Positions 35,492 to 43,763 of a DNA stretch of 64,000 nucleotides are shown here, one piece after another. The translations under genes and the position numbers were made by a program. Position 1 is the stretch's first letter; each line of letters begins with the position of its first letter. The notes under the pieces were generated by a model. It saw nothing but the letters and a program-made list of their open reading frames with translations. It was not told where the DNA came from and made no database searches. Source of the stretch: Acidobacteriota bacterium (GTDB lineage: Bacteria; Acidobacteriota; Terriglobia; Terriglobales; Acidobacteriaceae); assembly GCA_031296105.1 (NCBI GenBank), contig JARLGJ010000048.1, forward strand, positions 1 to 64,000, given 5' to 3'.

Positions 35492-37101
35492 TAGCGCACC
35501 TCCTCGCGCGGATTCAACGGCCGTTGTAACTGGGAATGTCCCACGCCGGTTGGCGGCGCCTCGGGCGCCCGGGGATGCGCCAGCGGCAGGTTCGCCTCAT
35601 GCGCAATGTAGAAGCCCAGGGCCTCGGCCTGGTCGGCCGGAGCGTTGAAGTCCGGCATGTTGCTGCTCATCGACCCCAGGGCTGGGAACACATCCTGCAC
35701 CTGCGGTCCGGTGGCGTTTTCAAAGGTGCCGCGCAGCGGGCGGAAGTTGCCGTTCACCGTGTGGCAGTGTCCGCAGCGCGCGTCAAACACCTTCTTGCCG
35801 ATCTCCAAACGGTTGGCGCCGGTGATGGTGAAATGCCATTCGTCATTGAGCGAGGCCAGGTACTTGCCCAAGGCCTTGCGGTCGGTTTCGTCTCCCGCGA
35901 ATGGCGGCATGGTGCCGCGCAGCACGTGAATGTGCTGCAAAATGTCGGCGGCAAAGGCCGCGTCCCAACCGTCCACCCGGCTCTTCATGCCGCGGTATCC
36001 GGTGGCCGCGTGGCAGGAGCCGCACTGCAACTGGAAGACGTTGCGCCCGTACTCCAGGCTTGCGGTGTTGTCCGTGGTCAGGAAGTTCGCCGTCCTGGCG
36101 ATGCCCTTCTGCTGCCAGCTCTCCACCTCGGCGGCGCGCACGTCGTTGGCGTACACCACCGAGTTCACCACCCACGGCTTGCGCAGGAACTCGCGCAGGT
36201 ACTCGCCCGCGCCAATCGAGCCCAGCCCGCAGACGACCATCACCACCACCACCGGCGTGTTGATCCAGCGCGGCTTCGCCAGTCCAAAGACCACGGCCAG
36301 CAGCACGGCCAGCGCGGTAAAGCCCAGCCCGCCACGCACCGCATGGGTCACGCCAATCAGCGAGCCGTTCAGATACAGGTGCGAGAACAAGGGCAGCTTG
36401 GCCAGGTACCAGTAGAGTCCGATGGGCAGCACCACCGCGCCGCCCACGGTCCACAGGGCCGACCAGCGGGCCACTTTCTCGCGCGCCGCGTCGCCCAGGC
36501 GCGGCAGCGTCACGTAGCCGAAGATGCCGGCCAGGAGGAAGCACACCGCCGAGCGCGCCACCAGCGACGGCCAGAAGGTGGGATTGAACATGCCATCCCA
36601 GAAGTTCTGCGTCGTCGCCCAGCGTCCCGGCGTCAGCATGAAGGTCAAAATGCCATTGATGATGAACAGGCTCATCCAGGCTGCGACGAAGTAGATCCAG
36701 CCAATAATCATATGGCTGGAGGCGTCCATCGTCTCCCACGTCTTGGCGTAAATGATGGCCGCGGCGATCTCCACAAAGAAGAAGACCCACTCCATGGCCC
36801 AGGCCCAGACGAAGGCGTGGATCAGCATCGAGGTTGCCTCCGGGCTGACCAGCCCGATGGTGAACCAGATGCCCACGCCGCTGATGGCGCCAAAGACCAA
36901 GGTCAGCAAGGCAAAAAACTTCGAGTGCCGTTTGCAGTAGGCGAGCAGCGACGCATCGTTCTCACGCCGCGCCTTGCTCTCGGTGGTGACCAGGAAAAAG
37001 CCGCCGCCCACCGCGAAGTGAGAGACGAAGACGTGCAGAATGGCCACCACGCCGATCAGCAATCCGCCGGGGAATGCCAGTTGCCAGTGTGGATAGTTCA
37101 A
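35491..37101 (-). CDS. bd-oxidase-like subunit I fused to a C-terminal dihaem cytochrome c domain (536 aa)
   Basis: Residues 1-310 form eight or nine helices of the CydA kind: LHVFVSHFAVGGG (candidate haem-ligand His 23/28), an acidic pair on one helix (E104 and E111 in MEWVFFFVE), and LREFLRKPWVV, recalling the GRQPW-type segment of CydA. The long quinol-binding Q-loop is not visible. Residues 340-505 are a cytochrome c region with two haem sites, CGSCH (360-364) and CGHCH (443-447), and possible axial Met residues (MPPFAGDETD, MPDFNAPADQ). The protein is therefore a cytochrome-c-type relative of bd oxidase, probably on the outer face of the inner membrane. Its electron acceptor is unknown. 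Confidence 0.85.
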   Translation of the reverse strand: MNYPHWQLAFPGGLLIGVVAILHVFVSHFAVGGGFFLVTTESKARRENDASLLAYCKRHSKFFALLTLVFGAISGVGIWFTIGLVSPEATSMLIHAFVWAWAMEWVFFFVEIAAAIIYAKTWETMDASSHMIIGWIYFVAAWMSLFIINGILTFMLTPGRWATTQNFWDGMFNPTFWPSLVARSAVCFLLAGIFGYVTLPRLGDAAREKVARWSALWTVGGAVVLPIGLYWYLAKLPLFSHLYLNGSLIGVTHAVRGGLGFTALAVLLAVVFGLAKPRWINTPVVVVMVVCGLGSIGAGEYLREFLRKPWVVNSVVYANDVRAAEVESWQQKGIARTANFLTTDNTASLEYGRNVFQLQCGSCHAATGYRGMKSRVDGWDAAFAADILQHIHVLRGTMPPFAGDETDRKALGKYLASLNDEWHFTITGANRLEIGKKVFDARCGHCHTVNGNFRPLRGTFENATGPQVQDVFPALGSMSSNMPDFNAPADQAEALGFYIAHEANLPLAHPRAPEAPPTGVGHSQLQRPLNPREEVR

Positions 37102-37202
37102 GAGGAGATCTCCGCCAACAGAAATGAATCAGCGTTATTGTTCACCGCAAGCGCGGCGAATGCAACCCGCAAGACGCGCGGCGCGCCCCGCCCTCGCAAA
37201 AG

Positions 37203-37238
37203 CAAGGCGGCCCGCGCGCGCAAAGGCACACGGGCCGC
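37203..37238 (-). terminator. Terminator-like hairpin after the ferredoxin gene
   Basis: Stem GCGGCCCG / CGGGCCGC (37207-37214 with 37231-37238). On the minus strand it is followed by CCTTGCTTTTGCG. It separates the ferredoxin gene from the oxidase pair. Confidence 0.6.
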
Positions 37239-37270
37239 GGAATCCGGACCCCTCACTGCCGCAGGGCAGC

Positions 37271-37525
37271 TTACTTTTTGAAATATTTCGCGTTAATTTC
37301 GGCAAACTGCGCTTTGCTGGCCGGCAGTTCGTCCGAGGGATAAATCGAGTTGGTCGGGCACTCGACAACGCACGCGCCGCAATCCATGCAATCGTCAGGA
37401 TTGATGTAAAGCTGGGGAACGCTCTCCCAGTTGGCCTCGTCCTTCAGTGGCCGAATCGCCTCCGAAGGACAGGCATCAAGGCAAAGATTATCTTTTTTAC
37501 AGGTGTCTGTAATTACGTGCGCCAT
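37271..37525 (-). CDS. Bacterial-type two-cluster ferredoxin (84 aa)
   Basis: Small electron carrier with two cysteine groups: C-x5-C-x3-CP (TCKKDNLCLDACP) and C-x2-C-x2-C-x3-CP (CMDCGACVVECP). The second is a classical [4Fe-4S] site. The first has wider spacing, as in seven-iron or divergent ferredoxins, and could hold a [3Fe-4S] or [4Fe-4S] cluster. ATG 37525 has GAGGAGAA upstream. The partner enzyme is not evident; it is separated from the oxidase genes by a terminator-like hairpin. Confidence 0.93.
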   Translation of the reverse strand: MAHVITDTCKKDNLCLDACPSEAIRPLKDEANWESVPQLYINPDDCMDCGACVVECPTNSIYPSDELPASKAQFAEINAKYFKK

Positions 37526-37665
37526 GGAATTTCTTCTCCTCGCGTTTCCCCAGAAGGAAGCAGGTGCCGCTCTGTATGAACTTTTCGAGCGTTGGCAATC
37601 ATGATAACGGGTGCACCAGAAGTATTTTCTGTGACGCGAGTCACTTTTTGGCGGATTTGCTTCCG

Positions 37666-38505
37666 TCATTTTCCTCTGCGCGCCATGATGCGCACGTCTT
37701 CCGGAGTTTTGCCCTGTTCGCGCAGCGTGCGCAGTCCCAGCGCGTCGTGCCGCTTGGCCAGCCGCTCGCCGCGCTCGTCGCACAATAATGCGCAGTGGAA
37801 ATATTCCGGCGTCGATAATCCCAGTGCCCGCTGCAAAAGAATCTGCCGCGCCGTGGAGCGCAGCAAATCCGCGCCGCGCACCACTTCCGTGATGCGCATT
37901 GCCGCGTCGTCCACCACCACCGCCAGTTGATAGGCCGGCACATCTTCACGCCGCCAGACGACGAAGTCGCCGAAGTCCTCTCCGGCTACAAAACTTTGCG
38001 CACCCAGCGCGCCATCCACAAACGCAATGCGCTCGCCGTCCGGCACGCGGAAGCGCCAGTTCACTCCGCCCGGAGCCGCGGCCTCCAGCGTTTTGCCGCG
38101 GCAGGTGCCGGGATAGACCGGCTCATCGTGATCGTCGTGCGGCGCGCTGGCCGTCTCCGCCAGCTCCCGGCGCGAGCAACTGCACGGATAAATCCATCCG
38201 CCCGCCAGCAGCCTGCGCCACGCCTCCAGGTAGAACTCCCGCCGCTGGCTCTGCGCGTAGGGAGCAAACGGACCGCCTACGTCCGGCCCCTCCTGCCAGC
38301 GAATGCCATACCACGCGAGATCCTCGAACATGGCCCGCGCATACTGCGGGCGGCAGCGCCGGGCGTCCAGATCCTCATTGCGGAAGACCAGCGTGCCGCG
38401 GCGCTCGAGGGCACGCTCATAGGCCGTCCAGAAGGTGCGCGCGTGCCCCAGGTGCATATACCCGGTGGGCGAGGGCGCAATTCTTCCGCGATAATCGAGG
38501 CTCAT
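37666..38505 (-). CDS. gluQ: Glutamyl-Q tRNA(Asp) synthetase (279 aa)
   Basis: Attaches glutamate to the queuosine base in the tRNA-Asp anticodon. It is a truncated GluRS catalytic domain: GRIAPSPTGYMHLGHARTFW (HIGH motif HLGH), zinc cysteines in YPCSCSRRE and YPGTCRGK, and a KMSKS-like loop RLAKRHDALGL. It lacks the anticodon-binding domain of true GluRS, which fixes the assignment. ATG 38505 begins the conserved region; the frame extends 13 codons upstream without similarity. Confidence 0.93.
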   Translation of the reverse strand: MSLDYRGRIAPSPTGYMHLGHARTFWTAYERALERRGTLVFRNEDLDARRCRPQYARAMFEDLAWYGIRWQEGPDVGGPFAPYAQSQRREFYLEAWRRLLAGGWIYPCSCSRRELAETASAPHDDHDEPVYPGTCRGKTLEAAAPGGVNWRFRVPDGERIAFVDGALGAQSFVAGEDFGDFVVWRREDVPAYQLAVVVDDAAMRITEVVRGADLLRSTARQILLQRALGLSTPEYFHCALLCDERGERLAKRHDALGLRTLREQGKTPEDVRIMARRGK

Positions 38506-38600
38506 GCGTGTATTGTAAGACGCGCCCGGCGTCGCGGCACGCAAGGAGAAAGATGCGCAAACCGCGCGAAACTTGCTACGCTCTTAGCGGAGCGTACATC

Positions 38601-38903
38601 ATGTCTGACTTTAACGATCAGCAGCCCGAGATTCGCATTCAAAACTCCGAAGATTACCGCGAAGGCTACGCCAACAGCGTGCAGATCCGCATGAGCGTGT
38701 GGGATTTCTTCCTCGCCTTCGGACGCGCCATTCCCGGCGAAGGCCCCGGCATCGACCTGTTGAACTTTCAGGGCGTTTACCTGAGCCCGCAGCAGGCCAA
38801 GGCGCTCAGCCACATGCTGACGCAGAACGTGGCCAACTACGAGCAGACCTTCGGCGAAATCAAACTCGATCCGCAATTCGCCCCCAACGGGCCGATTCAC
38901 TAA
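38601..38903 (+). CDS. DUF3467 family protein (100 aa)
   Basis: Conserved small soluble protein of unknown function. The family pattern is clear: YANSVQIRMSVWDFFLAFG, then VYLSPQQAKALSHMLTQNVANYEQTFGEI. Full length for the family. GCGGAG lies upstream of the ATG at 38601. It is followed after three bases by the membrane glycosyltransferase gene and probably shares its transcript. The start regions of divergent gluQ and this gene share about 95 bases (38506-38600). Confidence 0.88.
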   Translation: MSDFNDQQPEIRIQNSEDYREGYANSVQIRMSVWDFFLAFGRAIPGEGPGIDLLNFQGVYLSPQQAKALSHMLTQNVANYEQTFGEIKLDPQFAPNGPIH

Positions 38904-38906
38904 ACG

Positions 38907-40529
38907 ATGAGCCGTGCGGCGAAGCCCGTCCCTCCGCAGACGGGCGCCAGTCGGCGCCTGGGCCTGCGCGTCTTTCTCTTGTGCTTCGCCGCGCTCTGGC
39001 TGGCGCACGCCCCGTGGCTGCGCCTTCCTTACTTCTGGGACGAGGCCGGATACTTCATTCCCGCCGCGCGCGACCTTCTGCTCTACCACCAGCTTGTGCC
39101 GCACACCACGCTCAGCAATGCCCATCCGCCGCTGGTGATGATCTACCTGGCCATGGTGTGGAAGCTCACCGCGTACACGCCGCTGATTACGCGCACGGCC
39201 ATGCTCTTGGTGGCCGCCTCGGGCTTTACTGCCCTGTGGCTGCTGGCGCGGCGCGTGGCGGACACGGCCACGGCCACGGCCACGGCTACGGTGATCCTGA
39301 CGGCGCTTACGCCGGTGGTCTTTTCGCAATCCTGCATGGCGCAGCTTGACGTGGCGGCCTTCGCGCTCGTCATGTGGATGCTCTTGGCCCACATCACCGG
39401 ACGCCGGCGGCTGGTGATCGTGCTAGCGGCGCTGGCCGCCGTCGCCAAGGAGACCACGGTCGTCGTTACCTTGACCTTGTTCGGCGCGGACCTGCTGGGG
39501 GCAATTGCCTATTGCTGGCGTCCGCAATGGGCCGCCCGGTGGTGTTTACCACGGCGCAGCGTGCTGCAATCGGCCGCGTATTTACTGGCCTTGCTGCCGC
39601 TCGCCGCCTGGTACGCCTATCACCACCACGTCACCGGACACGTCTTCGGCAACCCCGACTACCTCCGCTACAACGTCGGCGCCACGGTAACGCCCTTGCG
39701 CATCGCGCTCGCGTTCGTCATGCGCGTGTGGCACGCCGTGGGCTACATGAACCTGTTCGTGCTGACGGCCGCGGCGCTCATGCTGGGCTGGGACGCCCAC
39801 CGCAGCGAAGGCCCAGACCCCGCGCCGTGCCGCATTCCTTGCGCGGTAAGGCTGCTGCTGGCGCTGGTGGTGCTGGCGCAAATCGCCGAGTTCTCGGTTG
39901 TCGGCGGAGCGCTGCTGGCACGCTACATGACGCCGGCCATTCCCTTTGTGGTGCTGCTGGCCACGGACGTTGTGCGCCGCCGCGCGCCGCGCTGGCCGTG
40001 GTGGATTGCCGCCTGCGCCGCGGCCTCGGTGGCCGCGCTCTTCTTCAATCCGCCGTGGTTCATCTCGCCCGAGGACAACCTCACCTGGACGCACTACGTG
40101 CAGATGCACGAAGACGCCGCCCGCTACGTGGAGCAGCACTACCCAGGCGAGCGCATCCTGACGGCGTGGACCGCCAGCGACGAGTTGAATCGCCCGTGGC
40201 TTGGCTACGTGCGGCAGCCGCTCACCATCGTGCGCGCCGAGAACTTTTCACTGGACGAGATGATGAAGGCGCAGAAACAGTCCGATCAGATTGATGTGGT
40301 CGTGGCCTTCAGCACCAAGTACGAACCTGGACGCGCCCTGTTCCAGCGCATCCCCGGCTACACCCGCATCCAGACGCGCTATTTCGACTTCCACCAGGAC
40401 CTGCCGCCGCGCGCCATCGCCGGAATGCTCGGCGGCCGCATCGTCTGGAGGGAAGACTCTCCCGGCGAGTGGATCGCCGTCATCGAGATCGAGAAGGCGC
40501 GGAATGCAAGGCTGGAGTGGCCGCGGTAA
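38907..40529 (+). CDS. Glycosyltransferase family 39-like (GT-C) membrane protein (540 aa)
   Basis: Predicted lipid-linked sugar transferase in the inner membrane. The first external loop carries an acidic pair, PYFWDEAGYFIPAARDLL, the hallmark of PMT/ArnT-like GT-C enzymes. About eleven helices follow and the C-terminal 150 residues are a periplasmic domain. The sugar and acceptor are unknown. The third helix contains a run of Thr-Ala pairs from a tandem ACGGCC repeat (39264-39291), which could vary in copy number. It overlaps nothing and is followed by repeat-rich DNA. Confidence 0.8.
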   Translation: MSRAAKPVPPQTGASRRLGLRVFLLCFAALWLAHAPWLRLPYFWDEAGYFIPAARDLLLYHQLVPHTTLSNAHPPLVMIYLAMVWKLTAYTPLITRTAMLLVAASGFTALWLLARRVADTATATATATVILTALTPVVFSQSCMAQLDVAAFALVMWMLLAHITGRRRLVIVLAALAAVAKETTVVVTLTLFGADLLGAIAYCWRPQWAARWCLPRRSVLQSAAYLLALLPLAAWYAYHHHVTGHVFGNPDYLRYNVGATVTPLRIALAFVMRVWHAVGYMNLFVLTAAALMLGWDAHRSEGPDPAPCRIPCAVRLLLALVVLAQIAEFSVVGGALLARYMTPAIPFVVLLATDVVRRRAPRWPWWIAACAAASVAALFFNPPWFISPEDNLTWTHYVQMHEDAARYVEQHYPGERILTAWTASDELNRPWLGYVRQPLTIVRAENFSLDEMMKAQKQSDQIDVVVAFSTKYEPGRALFQRIPGYTRIQTRYFDFHQDLPPRAIAGMLGGRIVWREDSPGEWIAVIEIEKARNARLEWPR

Positions 40530-41155
40530 AAGTTGCACAGGTTGCGAAAACCCGGAGGTCTGGAGGTTTCGGACGTTTCGGAGGTTTCGAAAGGCAAGAG
40601 CAAAACCCCTCTCCCGGTGTGCCCCAGGTTCGCGAGCAACGCGAGCTAACCTGGGTACCTACACCGGCGGAGTCTCCCAGGTTAGCCGCGCCTGCGGCGC
40701 GCCGAACCCTTCGGCAAGCTCAGGGCAGGCTCTGGGGCACATCATTCTTCTTTTGCGATACCCCCTACCCCCCTGTTTTTTGTCAAAATCATCAAAACAA
40801 ACAGGTTGCCGGAGGTTAATCTGGCAAAATCTTGATTCTGCTGGAGTTAGAGGGAAAATATTGAAAACAAAAGGTTTCGGAGGTTCGGGAGGTTTCGGAC
40901 GTTGCGGAGAAACAGCCCCCTGGGCCTGAACCTTGGTCCCTATATCCAGAATAGCAAATTTGAGGGGGGTATCCCCTCACCTTGAGGTGGGTTTATTTCT
41001 CCTTTCGATTGATAGAGATGGCGGGAAACTTCGGGTTTTGGGGGCTTGACAGCGATTTTCCCTGCGCCGCGGCCCTCCCCATCTTGGCGCGTTTGGCATA
41101 GAGATTGGCGCTCTCTGCATATCGCAAACCACTCTCCTGCATCTAACGTAGGACC
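40530..41155. repeat. Repeat-rich intergenic region: three families plus a MITE-like element
   Basis: No gene seen. In order: imperfect GGTTTCGGA units (40557-40590); a CCCAGGTT-family copy in plus orientation (40619-40655); a second copy in minus orientation (40677-40740) split by CCTTCGGCAAGCTCAGGGC-like sequence; an element bounded by GATACCCCC (40757) and GGGGGTATC (to 40973) with a further GGTTTCGGA run inside; then the adh leader. A TTGACA at 41046 has no good -10. Confidence 0.75.
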
Positions 41156-42211
41156 ATGTACAACGCCAAAGCATATTCCGCCGCCAGTGCAACATCGCCG
41201 CTAGCTTCCTCTGTGATCGCGCGGCGCGATCCAACCGATACGGACGTACAGATCGAGATTCTCTTCTGCGGCATTTGTCACTCGGACCTGCACACGGTGC
41301 GCGACGAGTGGCACAGCGTGATGCCCACGGTGTATCCCTGCGTGCCCGGCCATGAGATTGTAGGCCGCGTCGTGAAGGTGGGCGCGAAGGTCACAAAGTT
41401 CAAGGCCGGCGACCTGGCCGGCGTGGGCTGCCTGGTGGATTCCGACGGAACCTGCCCGGAGTGCCAAGCTGGGCTGGAGCAGTTCTGCGGGCACGCCACC
41501 TTTACCTACAACGCGCCGGACAAACACACCGGCAAGGTGACCTACGGCGGCTACTCCGACAGCGTGGTGGTGGACGAGCGCTTTGTGCTGAGCGTGCCGA
41601 CGAACCTGAACCTGGCCGGAGCGGCGCCGCTGCTGTGCGCCGGCATTACCACCTACTCGCCCATGCGCCACTGGGGCGCGGGACCGGGCAAGAAGGTGGG
41701 CGTTGTCGGCCTGGGCGGACTGGGACACATGGGCGTGAAGTTTGCCCACGCGTTGGGCGCGCACACGGTGGTGTTCACCACCTCTCCCAACAAGGTGGAA
41801 GACGCTCTGCGGCTGGGCGCGGACGAAGTGGTGCTGTCGAAGGATGCCAGCCAGATGCAGAAGCACCTGGGCAGCTTCGACTTCATTCTGGACGCGGTCA
41901 GCGCGCAGCATGACATCAACGCCTACCTCATGCTGCTGAAGCGCGACGGCAACATCACGCTGGTGGGCGCCCCCGAGCAGCCGCTGCCGGTGGGAGCGTT
42001 CCCGCTGATCATGGGCCGCCGCAGCCTGTCGGGCTCGCCCATTGGCGGCATTGCGGAGACCCAGGAAATGCTGGATTTCTGCGGCAAGCACAACATTACC
42101 TCCGACGTGGAAGTGATTCCCATGCAGAAAGTCAACGAAGCCTACAGCCGCTTGCTGAAGCAGGATGTGAAGTACCGCTTCTCCATCGACATGGCTTCGC
42201 TCAGGGCCTAA
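41156..42211 (+). CDS. Zinc-type NAD(P)-dependent alcohol dehydrogenase, YahK/CAD family (351 aa)
   Basis: Likely NADPH-dependent aldehyde reductase. Catalytic zinc site: C38 (FCGICHSDLH), H66-E67 (VPGHEIVG) and a late Cys in LLCAGITTYSP. The nucleotide fold is VGVVGLGGLGHMGVKFAHALGAH. The structural zinc loop reads VDSDGTCPECQAGLEQFC: three cysteines (100, 103, 111), with Asp 97 where the first Cys of this family usually stands. The whole length resembles E. coli YahK, including GGIAETQEMLDFC and DVKYRFSID. It is the first gene of a plus-strand operon with an AraC-type regulator and a cupin lyase. Confidence 0.93.
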   Translation: MYNAKAYSAASATSPLASSVIARRDPTDTDVQIEILFCGICHSDLHTVRDEWHSVMPTVYPCVPGHEIVGRVVKVGAKVTKFKAGDLAGVGCLVDSDGTCPECQAGLEQFCGHATFTYNAPDKHTGKVTYGGYSDSVVVDERFVLSVPTNLNLAGAAPLLCAGITTYSPMRHWGAGPGKKVGVVGLGGLGHMGVKFAHALGAHTVVFTTSPNKVEDALRLGADEVVLSKDASQMQKHLGSFDFILDAVSAQHDINAYLMLLKRDGNITLVGAPEQPLPVGAFPLIMGRRSLSGSPIGGIAETQEMLDFCGKHNITSDVEVIPMQKVNEAYSRLLKQDVKYRFSIDMASLRA

Positions 42212-42213
42212 TC

Positions 42214-43230
42214 ATGAATAAATTGTTCCGTGTCTCGGGGAGACACCTGGCAAAGCTGGAAGATCTGGGAATTCCGCCCACCGCCGTGCTGCGGCGGGCG
42301 GGACTTCCCGCGGAGCTGGCCGGCCAGCCGCGGCTGATGCTGTGCACCAACGACCTGTTCAAGCTCTGGAAAGCCATGGGCGAACTTGCGCCCGATCCCA
42401 ACGTAGGACTGTTGATGGGCGGCGAGATGCGCATGGAGTACCAGTCGCCCACGGCGCTGGCCGCGCTCTCTTCGGAGAACTTCGGCGAGGCCGTGCAGCG
42501 CATGGCGCGCTACAAGCTGCTGACCTGCCCGGAGGAGATCCTTTCGCAGGTGGACGGCAACGAGTGGAGCATTCAGTTCCGCTGGCTGCTGGCCGGTGAA
42601 GTGGAGCCGCAACCTTTAAACGACTGCTGCTTTGCCTGGGTTCTGGCCGTGGCCAGGCTGGGCACCGGCACGCGCCTGTCTCCGCTGCGGGTGGAGTATC
42701 GCCAACCGCGCGGCGAGTTGCAATCCCTGGAGCGCTACTTTGGCTGCCCGGTGGAGACGGCGGGCACGCGCAACGCCATCGTCTTCCGCGCCACGGATGC
42801 GGCGCGTCCTTTTGTGACGCGCAACGCCGAGCTGCTGGGCACGCTGGCTCCGCAACTGGAGGCCGAGTTGAAGGCGCAGCCGCGCGAGGAGGAAAGCTTC
42901 TCCGAGCGGGTGCGGCGCACGGTGCAGGAAAAGCTGACCGGGCGGCGTCCGGCGATTGAAGAGGTGGCACGCACGCTGCACATCAGCTCGCGCACCCTGC
43001 AACGCAAATTGCAGGAGGCGGGATCGAGCTACCAGAGAGTGCTGGAAGAATCGCGCCACCAACTGGCGCGGCACTACCTGAACAACTCCGCGCTGGAGTT
43101 GAGCGAGGCGGCCTACCTGCTGGGCTACGAGGACGCCAGCAGCTTTGTAAGGGCCTTCCGCACCTGGGAGGGCGTGCCCCCGGCGAGGTGGAGAGAGCAG
43201 CAGCGGTCACTGGCCACAATTGCAGGATAA
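42214..43230 (+). CDS. AraC-family transcriptional regulator with N-terminal arabinose-binding-like domain (338 aa)
   Basis: The N-terminal part (residues 1-210) has the layout of the Arabinose_bd domain of OruR/ArgR-type AraC proteins (LEDLGIPPTAVLRRAGLP, LLMGGEMRMEYQSPTALAALSSENFGEAVQRMARY). The C-terminal part has two helix-turn-helix units: IEEVARTLHISSRTLQRKLQEAGSSYQRVLEESRHQLARHYL, then SEAAYLLGYEDASSFVRAFRTWEGVPPARWR. The gene begins two bases after the adh stop and precedes the cupin by 31 bases, so it is probably the local regulator of the operon. The effector is unknown. Confidence 0.92.
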   Translation: MNKLFRVSGRHLAKLEDLGIPPTAVLRRAGLPAELAGQPRLMLCTNDLFKLWKAMGELAPDPNVGLLMGGEMRMEYQSPTALAALSSENFGEAVQRMARYKLLTCPEEILSQVDGNEWSIQFRWLLAGEVEPQPLNDCCFAWVLAVARLGTGTRLSPLRVEYRQPRGELQSLERYFGCPVETAGTRNAIVFRATDAARPFVTRNAELLGTLAPQLEAELKAQPREEESFSERVRRTVQEKLTGRRPAIEEVARTLHISSRTLQRKLQEAGSSYQRVLEESRHQLARHYLNNSALELSEAAYLLGYEDASSFVRAFRTWEGVPPARWREQQRSLATIAG

Positions 43231-43261
43231 GAAGAATCATGAACAATAAGGAGCTTCCGGC

Positions 43262-43657
43262 ATGGAGATAAAACGGGTAGGGACAACGGCTTCCATCAAA
43301 GGTCCGGCGGAGTGGTTCACCGGCGCGGTGCGGATGGATGGACTGATGCGGGCGCCGGAGCCGGCGCGGGTGAACGGCGCCAGCGTCACGTTTGAACCCG
43401 GTGCGCGGACGGCGTGGCATACGCATCCGCTGGGACAGACGCTGATCGTCACCGCGGGTTGCGGCTGGGCGCAGCGCGAAGGCGGTCCGGTGGAGGAGAT
43501 ACATCCCGGCGACGTGGTATGGTTTGCGCCGCAGGAAAAGCATTGGCACGGTGCCACTCCCACGACAGGCATGACGCACATCGCCATTCAGGAGCAGCTC
43601 AACGGCAAGGCCGTGGATTGGCTGGAACACGTGAGCGACGAAGAATACCGGCGGTAG
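43262..43657 (+). CDS. Cupin-fold manganese hydroxynitrile lyase-like protein (131 aa)
   Basis: Single cupin domain closely matching, in length and residues, the acidobacterial hydroxynitrile lyase GtHNL of Granulicella tundricola, which splits cyanohydrins to aldehyde and HCN. The metal ligands known for that enzyme fall at identical numbers: H53, H55, Q59 and H94 ([17 protein letters not shown]). The active-site positions A40, V42, H106 and Q110 also agree. AAGGAGC precedes the ATG. The comparison is from memory of the family. The biological role of these lyases is unsettled, so aldehyde/cyanohydrin handling with the adjacent dehydrogenase is inference. Confidence 0.88.
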   Translation: MEIKRVGTTASIKGPAEWFTGAVRMDGLMRAPEPARVNGASVTFEPGARTAWHTHPLGQTLIVTAGCGWAQREGGPVEEIHPGDVVWFAPQEKHWHGATPTTGMTHIAIQEQLNGKAVDWLEHVSDEEYRR

Positions 43658-43676
43658 AAAATTTTGCCGCTACGCC

Positions 43677-43714
43677 AAAGGCCCTGCGCGATGTGCGCGG
43701 GGCCTTTTGTTTTG
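43677..43714 (+). terminator. Rho-independent terminator after the cupin gene
   Basis: Stem AAAGGCCC / GGGCCTTT with an inner TGCGCG-ATG-TGCGCG-like arm (43677-43707), then TTTTGTTTTGG. It closes the adh-araC-cupin operon. Confidence 0.88.
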
Positions 43715-43763
43715 GTGCAGAGAACGCTGCGCTACCCTGGGTAGGCCTGAATACGGTGACGTT

